From the NCBI GenBank assembly GCA_020055645.1, contig CM034546.1, positions 11,284,001-11,348,000 on the forward strand: 64,000 nucleotides of DNA, given 5' to 3'. The notes beneath the pieces were generated by a model. The model was not told where the DNA came from and did no database searches. It saw only the letters and a program-made list of their open reading frames with translations. The DNA is from Tomocerus qinae (taxonomy: Eukaryota > Arthropoda > Collembola > Entomobryomorpha > Tomoceridae). Position 1 is the stretch's first letter, and every line of letters starts with the position of its first letter. The position numbers and the translations under genes were made by a program. Below, piece by piece: positions 45,294 to 55,697 of the stretch.

Positions 45294-47759
45294 ATGCTCA
45301 CTGCGTTTTGATTTTCGATTCTAATTTTTATTGTTGAATTGTGTTTCGGAGGGAAATTGTCCCAAGTTATGCAAATGGAAGAATATTGCTATATCAATGT
45401 GATTTGGCATGGGATTACTTTTGCCACTCCATGGGAAGAATTATTATTAAATGAATTACATGACAATAATACTCCTTTCGCGGTAACGATACTAAAGTTC
45501 AAAGATGGGAAAAAATATTGTCGGTCAATAGCAGGATTGCATACTTTAGACAACGGAGCAGCTGCATCAAATGTTTGGGAAAGGTGTGAGGAAGTGTACA
45601 AGAAAAATAAATTGAGCATAACTCCTCCACGTCCAATGAGCCGTTATAACTGCATTGTACATTTACTAATTAATTTCAATCCCAGATTTTTTGTAGATAC
45701 AGCCCAAATCATTCACATCAGTGAGACTACTCAAAAGGAAGATCTGATAAGCCCAAAATATGCGACATTCATTAATAAATGGTATAACGTTGGGGAATAT
45801 TCTTCCATATACATTATAATGGCAAGAAATATTATCGAGTCTTCAAAATCAAATTATGATTTAATATTTGGTGTATCAAAAGATATTTCGTTACACTCAA
45901 GAACAGTGTCTAATATGCTTTTGTCAAAATCCTGGTTTTTGGTTTCATTGCCAGATGAATATGAGCCACTGATTTATTTTATTTATCCTCATCATTTCAA
46001 TTACCACTCTAGTCAGGACAAGTTAAGAATTAGTTACAGATTCATTAGTACTAATTATTCACACAATCTTGGTAGGGGTCAATCACTGCGGAAATGGGCA
46101 ATTAGGACTTGTGAGGACGTTACAGCCTCTATTGCAGTGACTGTTATGGATCTTCAATACGGGCAAAATACTGGGACAACTGAAATGTGGAAAACCAAAT
46201 ATTGTGGGAAGCCGGTGGTCAATGCTTATTTAACAAACTATATTTTCACTGGAGGAAAGAGTCTTTCTCTTCCAATTGCGTCAATCATTTTTGAAAAATT
46301 TTTGAATTCCACCATATCAATTTCTGACAGAATGTGGACGCATAAGAAGTGCTTTGAGACCACAACACATAAGCATTTCCATAATGTGAAATTACGGTTT
46401 CAAGTTATCGACAAAAATTATGGGTTGGGTCGCGGTCCATATTTTCCATTAATTACAACAATGGAAGATTCCTACAATTTTATTTCCTGTGTCGTTTTAG
46501 AAGACGAGAGTCTCTCGTTCTATGGATACATTCGGCCATTCGAACCGTATGCGTGGCTGGCCATCATTCTAACAACTATTTCTGTAGTCGCCTTTGTCTA
46601 TGGAGTTGTATATTACACAAAAGCTGAAACTATTCCATTCATCATGATTTGCTACGCATATTTATTGGAAGTTAGTTACTCTCTAACAGCAAAAGCAGAA
46701 AAACTCGTCTGGCTCAAATTAGTTATCGGTCCGCTGTTGCTCATGTTCATTGTAATCACAAACTGCTACAAGGGAATTGTCATCACTGACTTAGTAGAAC
46801 CACGTCCAGTCAAACAAATCGAGTCGATGGAGCATTTGGCTAATCTAACTGACATAACTGCTCTGGGTGAAATTCCAATGGCTACAGAGTTTGACCCATT
46901 TCACCTCGTTTTACCTTTCCAATATCGGGTACTAGTGTCATATTATTGCCATAAAATTAACGGCACCGTTTTCCATCGAAAGAAGTGCAGAAAGCATTAT
47001 GGTAGTTACAAACCCATTTATTTCCACAATGAAAATCGAAGCACAGTCGAGGCGGCTATGTATAAATACAATTTTATGGACGAAGGTCCTATGTATTCTC
47101 ACCTATTTTCATTGCGAGCATTGATTGCACAAATATTTCCATCGTACAAAAGTATCGGGTTTTCTCATATGGCTTATTTAATGGAACGGATTAACAAAAC
47201 ACTCGGTTTCCCGTTTGGATTTCCTTATTTGACTCCTCAGAAATGGATTGCACAATGCAATAACTCTGTCCTAATTGTCAGAAGTTCTCGTTTGCATCGT
47301 GCTTTGAATGATTCTTTTTGGAATCCCGAACACGGCGGTGTTGAACCAAAGCGACAATTATATTATGGAACACAAGAAAATTCATTTTTATCATTCTCTG
47401 TGTACACGACATTTGAAACATACAGTACTCCGATGCTCACTTCATTCTTCAAGCAAAAATTGTTGGTTCTAAGCCAGTCTGATCTTTTCCAATTTTGGTT
47501 GAATCATTTCAAAGAATTTAACTTTTCCACTTGCTTAACATGTTGGGAAATAAGTCCACCACGCCCTTTAACATTCTACAACTCGAATATTTCTACCATA
47601 TTTTACATAGCTATTTGCGTAGCCTTGACATACATTTTGACTTTCTTGTGGGAAATACGAGTAGCCTTAAGAATAAAAACAATGATTATAATAGCTAATG
47701 TTAAATCGGTAGCTAATTTCTGGAAGGTTTCTTGCGTTAATATATTTTCTAAACGATAA
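45294..47759 (+). pseudogene. IR4: divergent ionotropic receptor, subfamily B, stop in signal peptide
   Basis: From the ATG homologous to the IR2 start the frame is 822 codons long with one interruption: TGA at 45309-45311, codon 6, where IR2 has TGC (Cys). From there to 47759 it is fully open, including the ligand-binding lobes, M1 (YAWLAIILTTISVVAFVYG), M3 (LLLMFIVITNCYKGIVI) and M4 (STIFYIAICVALTYILTFLW). Without the leader the first downstream ATGs are in QVMQMEE, just after the signal peptide, which would leave a channel with no export signal. Either the stop is read through, another 5' exon supplies a leader, or the gene is dead but very young. Codon 6 is not in a homopolymer, so a sequencing artefact is less likely. 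Confidence 0.8.
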
Positions 47760-50174
47760 GCATCAATATTCTACTAACGCATGGCGTGAATATTTCCACG
47801 TGCAATTCTGATAATTTTGGAATTCGCCATTCTGCAGACTTATGGGATGGATTTATAGTCAAAAGCCTTCGGGTTAGCATTTAGTAATGGAATAAATGGG
47901 TGTGCTCACGAAATGTAGGCATAGTGCTATTTATTGTGAAGTCATTCGCAATGAAAGAAGTCTATCTTATATGTAATAGGGTGTATTCATGTATGTAATA
48001 ATCTAAACAGAGTTTAAAATAATGTAATTATTGAAAAACGGTATTTTGAACTGCATAGCAATTCATTGTTTTTTTAAGACTAAAAAATTTAATTTGTATC
48101 GTTACATGTACTACGGGCCTAGTGTTTGCAGGAAACATGAAGTGAAACTCAATAAACATTTCTTTCAGCCTGTTCTGTATTATCATTATCGGCCACTGTC
48201 ACTATATGCTTTCAGATTATAATGCAGTAAGTCTCTTCATGATTTCCTTCCACAAATATTCGTCAGCCCATATCATTATAATTTTTAGCATGAAGCATGC
48301 CTATGGCTACAGGGAGTTAAAATGTTACATCAGAATCACTCCACAATGACACATAGCTTTAATTCGGCGAGCCCAATAAAATGCTGTCCTGTTATGTAGG
48401 GCGATGTAAGTTATCGTTTGGAACGTCGTTTAGTCCTTTAGAGTCCAGAAATAAGTTTAATTCCTATATTTCAATTTTAGATTATTTTGGCTTCAAATTA
48501 TGGAAAGGTATCTGTCATTTGCATGCCATTACTAACCGAGATAATTGTTGGCGTAGATCATATCCATTGGGAATTTACCGTATCCTATCTTTAGATGTTA
48601 TTTAGACCATACCCTATTAGCTTTTGCTTAAAAACTGCATTTCATTAAAATAGAATCAATTTTTAGATGTAGGTTTGTCAAATAAATCATTTTACTTTTA
48701 GTACAATAAATAGCAGATACTGTCTGCAATACAGGAAACGTCTATAATGCTTTTGTAGGCTAATGTATGATTATTGAAGATAATAAAACATACAAACGGA
48801 ATAATTTCCCAACTTTAACGTCCCTCACAAATTAGTCCACGTAAAATGTATGGTGGCAAACACCTCTGTTGCAGTGGAATGGAAACTAATTTGAGCGAAC
48901 TGTAATGCATAGACTGATCGAACTCAGCGTAATTAAAAAGTGCTTCTCAAAATTTTATCACCATCGTTATTCATTATCATCAAACATTCTACATCCTTTA
49001 CATAAGCTAATATACATAATTACAGTTGATTATCCTAGTCCTAGTTATGTCTTGTCTATATAATATTTACAATTTTATTATTACAAATTCGCGCAATATT
49101 TTCAGATGCATTCCGATTTCGTCGAAAGTCCAAAGGCTTTTGAAGATTGAAACTGTTCCACTGTGCCGAAATTATATTTCAGCTCTTTCAATTATGTTAA
49201 CTATCAATGAACCAGTTTGCATATTATGCTAGTAATTCAGTTTGCATATGAATTGTTAGTGAACACCTAATCTTTTTGTTTGCTTTATCCATTTAAATCC
49301 CGAAGGTTCCCCGAAGTCAATTCCTTATATATTCCGTTATTGAATCGAATTGTATTTTTCCAGACTACATAGAATTCATAGTTCACAGTTATTATCTTTT
49401 ACCAATATTACATATGGAGTGAATGTCAACGATTCACCTTTATATTTGCAGTGCTACGATATGAAACATGATGAAAACAGCTAAAAACAACGAATTTTCC
49501 AATGAACACAAAAAATATTATTTTGTTTCAGCTTGTCTGGACATAAGTAGCCACCATCAGCTTTACTATAGGCTAATGGACGCCATCTGGAACAACAAAT
49601 TTCCATTCCCACCACGAAAATAGACTATTAATACGTTAAGCTAGAAGAATAATGATATGGGACGTAATGCGACAGAGTTCAGCTACCAAACAGCAGTGCG
49701 AAACTAGAGCTAAGAGGAACAAACTACTAAAGCTTGTAGACTAGATTGAAATGGTATATTATGATGCACTGTGCACTACCCGGCTATTGGCTATGGTAAT
49801 AGTAATAATAATTATAATTAAAAAATAGTTTGAGTTTAAGATCGCTCCACGATTTGACTGTGGGCAGCTTTTACTGGACCAAAAATTGTTTGTCTGTAGG
49901 TCTATGGCGTTTAGCGTGGTTTCACAGTGGGTTGATTGTTGATTCACACTGACAATACTAATTCTATACGGCATGGCATTAGTGCAACAATTTCAGAAAC
50001 CTGTAGAACTGTTTTATTCTTTCCTTTATCCAGAAAACCATCACCTAAATTTTCAGAAAAGAAAGATGTTTGTCAAAAAGGTTTAAATTTTAAAACATTT
50101 TGGGGATTTAATTTTACCAATATCAAGACTAAGTATAAAGATAAACTGGCGCACGCGTATTGAATAATTAATGC
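47760..50174. other. 3' flank of IR4, no gene recognised
   Basis: 47765-48430 resembles the IR2 3' flank, and 48714-48890 resembles 24601-24850. Frames at 48381-48605, 49026-49232, 49759-49974 and 49936-50163 are short and unrecognisable. Confidence 0.4.
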
Positions 50175-50734
50175 TTTTAATAATGTACCCCCATTAGTAG
50201 CGTCCTGCAGAGTTCTGCAGTTAATTCGTCCGATTGCGTTTTAACAGATTTCCATCTGCAGAGAACTGCAGTTTACTAGCAGATAGCATTCTGCAACTCG
50301 AAACTAGCAAATACGTGCGGGATAGCTATCTGCAGTTTAGGAACTGCAGATATTTGCAGAATATCGTCAGGCAAAGTGCAGATAATTTCTTGCAGTTAAT
50401 TGACTACACTAAAATAACTCGCACAGGCTGCGGCCGTGATACAATCAATGACATAATGTAAATTCGTAGGGCAAATGACAACAACAACAGCCAGCTTTGG
50501 TATGTATAGAAGAGCTCACCGCTGCGCTCCTACTTCCTACTTATGTCAGTATATCGTCCAACACTTTAATTTCACTCTGGAGTAATTGCCCGGTGTTTTT
50601 GTGTAGTACATTATCGGATTGGTAAACGCATGGGATTGATGTTGGGTCTGGGTCGGGTGCATCTTTTAAATTGTACCCTATTTGTATACATTTTTATTTC
50701 AATGTTTAAATTTTTGACAAATAATGGGGTACAT

Positions 50735-51139
50735 TAGTAGTAATCAAAAGTAAAATCGAATCGGATTTGATTTAGATTCAGATTGAAGAAAATGGATCAA
50801 ATCCAACATAGCTTTTAAATGCTCTGATTAAAATAATTTGACAACTATGACGATTCAATAACAAAAGTAATGATATTCTACAGCTTAGCCTAGGTAAGTG
50901 AAATTGTCATGGTAATTGTCCCCATAGCAATTTCACTCACCGTGAGCTTAGCTAAAAAGTGTTAGGCCCTGCGATTTTCCAACCAAAATCTTTCTAATCC
51001 GAATCTAAATCGTCCCAGGAGACGATTCAAAAAATTCCGATGAGAACGATACGATTTTCTTGTTCGCGCATGAGCAGACGCAGTTTTGATGCAAAAAAGT
51101 AAATCAAATCGGATTCGATTCTACTTTTGATTACTACTA
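50735..51139. mobile_element. 405-bp MITE with 40-bp terminal inverted repeats
   Basis: Ends TAGTAGTAATCAAAAGTA.. and its complement pair over about 40 bp with two mismatches. A second inverted pair sits inside (AGGTAAGTGAAATTG / CAATTTCACTCACC). No coding capacity. Confidence 0.8.
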
Positions 51140-51974
51140 TTGTTTAACCATTGTTAATACTAAACTAAAAATTATAATATAAAAAAATCCACCCGACTCA
51201 ACTTCAGCCAATGGGTTTTAACCATTTACTACACTAGAAAATCTGGTTAAAACTTTAGCATAATTTTAAAGAAGTGTCGAAAGTTATTCTAATGCATCAA
51301 AAGCCAACTGAGGTTTCCAAAAGTGAGTTGTTAATATGGATCGTAAAAAGGCAATATGCATTTTCAGGTTGGTAGTGAAAGTGGAATATGCATTGCATGA
51401 GTGCCATTTTTACAGTAGAGAGTAGAGAGCATGAGACGATGAGACAGAAATCGTACATGTTTAGGTTACTAATAGTTACTAGGTTACTAGGTTACAATTA
51501 CTAATACCTTAGCTATTTGCCGCTATAAAAATTTGATAATTTGACAATTTAAAAAATATGGTAACTTTATTCTTTCTCATTTTTTCATAAAATCTTACTT
51601 CGCCCCTTATTTGCATATTGCACATTTAAACTTATGCACAAAAATATAGGAAGGGCCAGTACGAGGTAGTCTGGGGTCTTTTCCCTCATTTTCCCCTCCC
51701 CTTCTTTTCAGATTAAATTGACCAACTAAAGTATTGTTCTATAGTGATTATCACTATGTACCACTGTAAGGTATACAGTTTTGGGTCAATTTATTCCAAG
51801 GAGAAGAAGAGGGATTTTGAATGAAAATACCTCCTATCCAAAGTGATATAAAAAGGATGAGCCCGCTGGAAACGCAATAAAATAATATCTATCTATCTAT
51901 TACGATTTCCGATCTACTATTACCATTACCTTTCTTATGTCTTTGGTTGGCATAGAGAAAAGGTCAACTCGCCT
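51140..51974. other. Spacer with possible LINE tail
   Basis: Non-coding. Around 51850-51900 a phrase ending CAATAAAATAATATCTATCT followed by ATCTATTA resembles the 3' end of a non-LTR element with a short tandem tail. No RT frame precedes it. Confidence 0.35.
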
Positions 51975-52275
51975 GGGAGCTTATTCTGAGGTGGTTGCAA
52001 CTTTGGTTGCAGGATTAAAGTTACAACCAAAAGTTATGCTGGCCTTGCAACCAAAAATAAACAGGTATTCTGAGGTTTTTTGACAATTTGGTTGCAAATT
52101 TGGCTGCAAATTCGTTGTCGCCATGGATATTGCATTAGTTACAACCAAATGTTACACCAACTCTTGACCTGTTGTAAGCTTCCATTTGCAACCAACCTCT
52201 CTCAGAATACCACTTTATATTTTACAACCGATTAGTTCTACAACGAAAGTTACTACCACCTCAGAATAAGCTCCC
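51975..52275. mobile_element. 301-bp MITE with GGGAGCTTATTCTGAG ends
   Basis: Perfect 21-bp terminal inverted repeats (51975-51995 and 52255-52275; GGGAGCTTATTCTGAGGTGG..). The word ATTCTGAG and its complement also recur inside, near 52070 and 52205. Non-coding; superfamily not assigned, as no target duplication is evident. Confidence 0.85.
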
Positions 52276-53274
52276 TGCTCTTGTAAGTCTATCGCTTATT
52301 CAATCTGTCGAATATTCTAAAAGGTTTTGAGTTTCACTTCACTTTCACTTCGCAAAGGAACATTCACAAATAAAACATTGCCTTTGCCCCAGGTGAGGGG
52401 ATTTGGAATTTTAGGCAGAATAAGTAACTGAATATTGCAAAAGGAAAATGAATTCCAGCCCCGCTGAAATTTCTTGGTAGGTTATCTGAAACGCTAATTT
52501 CATTCATATTTATAATTATTTGAATTTGTTTTATGCAAAATAAAAGTATTCAGCATTATGCAATAAAATTATAAACATAACTCATTCAATATTAGCTTAC
52601 GGAAATACGTGCTCCCAGGGATCTAATTCATTTTCCTGTTTCCTCCTGCATTCGTTATGCAGTGCCTACAACCACATTAACTTCCTACTTACCAATTTTA
52701 GCAGTAACTTCTTTTTGTTTACGTTGAACTAGTATTGGCTCTAAGTTGCAAGTTCCAAGTATGCCAATTATAGCATGAGTGCATTTGTAGCCTATTAGTT
52801 CTTAGAGTAGATAGGTAAGACGAAATGGTACAGTGGCAATGAAATCTGGCCGTGAGCATATCAATACACATACATAAATCAGGTCGTAAATTCGAAACCT
52901 AGCCTAGGCACTTAAACAAAAAGCGAGACGATGATTAGCTGCAGAGAGGAAGCTGCAACAAAGCATAAGATAGGGAGTGCTATAATTTTTGCATCGTTCC
53001 TTTTTAATGCAGTCTCCTCACTGCAGAAAACTATCTGCAATTGTTTACTTCAGATGTTTTGGCCAATATTCTGCGCCTACAAAACAGCAGTAAACTAACT
53101 GCAGTTAACAATAGGCAAATGTTCATTTTCATAGATGCAGAGATTATGCTGCAGCTTGGTTGCTGCTGTAAACTCGTGACAGGTAATTTACTGCCACTAA
53201 ATTGAAGTCGATATTTTGGCCAATTTTCTGCAGTTCGCTTGCAGTGCGAAGACGGCAGACCTCTGCAGGACGAC

Positions 53275-53416
53275 TTTTAATGGGGACCCCAAAGCAGTTC
53301 GCCCGAAGTCCACCACACGCAACGTCCATTTGTCGGATGCCTTCCGAAGTTACCTGACAAAGGCACTTTGATTATAGTGGACTTCGGGTAAACTACTTTG
53401 GGGTACATTATTAAAA
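53275..53416. mobile_element. 142-bp foldback MITE
   Basis: The left arm from TTTTAATGGGGACCCCAAAG and the right arm ending CTTTGGGGTACATTATTAAA pair over about 42 bp, through CCCGAAGTCCACYA. Its outer end matches the TTTTAATAATGTACCCC found at 50175, so it shares terminal sequence with the CTGCAG-rich element. Confidence 0.75.
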
Positions 53417-53925
53417 ACATTTGTATGTACGTATGTTAGTGTGTTTGTATGTACGTATGAGAATAGGGCAAGCCACTATACGTTTCAAAACAGAATGGTC
53501 TAAGTTATGAATTGTATTGCTAGGCCGCCGTACGGTTGACGGTTATTAAATTTCAAAATGTAAGAACACCACACCACAGTTTGGTTTATTTACAAAATAT
53601 GCTATATTCCATCCAGATGGAACAAGCTTAATTTATACATACACACCTGTGAGTTTTAACGGCAAAGTATGACAAATTACTAAATTTAAATACATTGTTG
53701 CGTGACGTGGTAGTAGAAACTTCTTCCTTCCATTAAGTATATCGTTTCTTGAACTTATTCATTTTCACTCGCATCTTGAAGTTTTGTTGTGCTATTGTGA
53801 CAAGAAAGTTTAATGAACTCATTGACTTTTGGGATTCTATTTATAATATGATAGAGTTGACTAAAAATTCTTCACATTATTACTATCATAAAACATTTAT
53901 TTGACCTTTTTAACGGCTCTTTTCC
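53417..53925. other. Spacer, nothing recognised
   Basis: AT-rich; contains a short GTATGTACGTATG repeat near 53424-53460. No gene recognised. Confidence 0.4.
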
Positions 53926-54330
53926 AAATAAGGCAGACTTGACCATTTGTTGGTCCATTGCTAATTAATAAGGCAGACTTGACCATTTGTTGGTCCATTG
54001 TCGATAAGGCAGACTTGCCCATTTGCTGGTCCAATGCCAATAAGGCAGACTTGACCATTTGTTGGTCCATTGCCAATAAGGCAGACGTGACCGTTTGTTG
54101 GTCCATTGCTAATAAGGCAGACTTAACCATTTGTTGATCCATTGCCAATAAGGCAGACTTGACCTTTTACTGGTCCATTGTCAATAAGGCAGACTTGACC
54201 ATTTGTTGATCCATTGCCAATAAGGCAGACTTGACCTTTTACTGGTCCATTGTCAATAAGGCAGACTTGACCTTTAACTGGTCCATTGCCAATAAGACAG
54301 ACTTGACCACTTGATGGTTTATTTTAATGC
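53926..54330. repeat. 36-bp minisatellite, about 11 copies
   Basis: The unit is approximately AATAAGGCAGACTTGACCAT then TTGTTGGTCCATTGCC. Eleven good copies are followed by two decayed ones up to about 54390. Because 36 is a multiple of three, reading frames stay open in long stretches on both strands (12-residue periods such as MDQQMVKSALLA on the minus strand). I regard coding as unlikely. It ends about 100 bp before the broken gene at 54430. Confidence 0.9.
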
Positions 54331-54429
54331 TGATAGTGCAGACTTGACAAATAGCTGGCTCTTGGTCTGTCAGGACAGACTTGACGACTATTTTGACGAT
54401 TATAGATTGCCAAAGAATTCAAATAAAAA

Positions 54430-54748
54430 ATGGACGATGTAAAACCTAAAACTTCATTACAAACATCTGAAGTAGAGTTTGAAAATCGTCTTCTAAAAGA
54501 GAATGAAAGAATTCGAAAACTCCGGTTAGAGGAAACTGAAGCCAGAGAATATCGCCTAAAAAATAAAGAAATCGAATACAGCGGTTAGAAGAATCCGAAG
54601 AAATGCGACAATTTCGACTTCAAAAAATTCATCTCATGAATGCCGCCTTCAGAAAATCTCTACATCCAGCCCACCAAATGAGAAGCCGAGAAAACGTCAA
54701 TTGGAATTTTAAAAATCTATCTTCGCATCGTCCCCGAAATACACACTA
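54430..54748 (+). pseudogene. Small charged coiled-coil protein, one frameshift
   Basis: An ATG at 54430 opens a Glu/Arg-rich helical frame (MDDVKPKTSLQTSEVEFENR) that stops after about 50 codons. A shift of frame near 54577-54582 (KEIE followed by QRLEESEEMRQFRLQK) restores a matching helical heptad-like frame to a stop at 54748. The total would be about 105 residues. The style (short, basic, helical, Arg-rich tail) recalls genes A and B at the left end of the window, but sequence similarity is too weak to claim homology. It could also be two short exons or a one-base sequence error. Confidence 0.45.
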
Positions 54749-54839
54749 GCTTTATTCATGACAGGACCTGGGTCCTGTGACCGCCTAGTATTATTATGAT
54801 TTGCCCCTTAGCCTTGGTCAAATTTCTAGATGCGTTTAG

Positions 54840-55053
54840 CCGTTGAAATAGATATGTTTATTTTTCGATAACATATAGTCTGGACTGTTATTTAAATGAA
54901 ATGTATGGGAAATGAAATTTCAAACAACATTTACATTATTTACATGCTCCAATTTATCGATGGCATAGAGAAAGTGAACATGCGCAAGGTTATCCTACAG
55001 CACATGTACATACAGACATATTGCATATACATACAGTTAAATGTATTGCTTAA
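54840..55053. other. Duplicated 3' flank of IR5
   Basis: Aligns with 25320-25500 left of IR3 (TTTTTCGATAACA, CTGGACTGTTATTTAAATGA, ATCGATGGCATAGAGAAAGT). It ends at the TTAA where the following element inserted. Confidence 0.7.
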
Positions 55054-55619
55054 CCCTTGTATGGATAACCTAGGCTGTCTACAGACTTTTTGACTTTGGT
55101 GTCTAATAAAGCAGGGATAGATTTGTCCTATAACCTCGGGATTTTTTGTATTTGTCACAAATGCGTTTCTCTGCTTATATATCTAATAGGAAGTTATTTG
55201 GCGAATAGTTAGGGTATGATAAAAATGCAAAACATGAAAATGGGACCTTTTTTACCTATTAACAATTAAAGGATGACCTAGGCTGCCTGCAGACCAACAA
55301 GGTTTCGTAATTGTATAGTCTGTGGGAAGACTATGCCATGAAGTAGTGATTGTGGAGTTGGTTCTTGTGGTATAAATGGTGAAAATAGAATGTAATTTGC
55401 ATATAAATAAGCAAAGTACATTATAGAAATTGTACATACTTGTAGTGAGCTACAATTTCCATAACGTAAATATCTTTCAATATTTCCTGCCCAGCAGAAA
55501 CCCTTAGTCTGCGGAAAGACTAAGCAAAGTCTGAAGACAGCCTAGGCTCTTTTACACGTAGTCTAGAAACAGACTATGTCATACTTTACTGTTGATTTGG
55601 AAGGTCATCCATGCTAGGG
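55054..55619. mobile_element. piggyBac-type MITE, TTAA target duplication
   Basis: 566 bp bounded by TTAA on both sides (55050-55053, 55620-55623). Ends CCCTTGTATGGATAACC and GGTCATCCATGCTAGGG are inverted repeats matching at 14 of 17 positions, and a subterminal pair CCTAGGCTGTCT / AGACAGCCTAGG is exact. CCC..GGG ends with a TTAA target are typical of piggyBac. The paralogous site near 25498-25508 is empty (GCTTAATTATATCTA), which confirms both boundaries. No transposase is encoded. Confidence 0.88.
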
Positions 55620-55697
55620 TTAATTATATCTAGAATTATAACATAAAGAAAGATTTATTTATTATTTACATTATTAATAATTATACATTTATTATAT

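Larger units (their letters stand above)
50185..53287. mobile_element. CTGCAG-rich inverted segments bracketing 2.5 kb
   Basis: The left segment (50185-50430) begins GTACCCCCATTAGTAGCGTC then CTGCAG, and carries CTGCAG/CTGCAA words at short intervals. The right segment (about 52930-53287) is in the opposite orientation and ends CTGCAGGACGACTTTTAATG then GGGAC. Together they look like the subterminal repeats of one non-autonomous DNA transposon, later invaded by the MITEs at 50735 and 51975. No transposase frame is present. It may instead be two solo elements in opposite directions. Confidence 0.45.

Noticed and set aside
48381-48605. 74-codon frame with an acceptor-like TTTTAG inside
   Set aside because: No family motif, no conserved counterpart at the IR2 3' flank; probably chance.
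53897-54148. Minus-strand 83-codon repetitive protein
   Set aside because: The frame stays open only because the minisatellite period is 36 bp; no start context or conserved use supports it.
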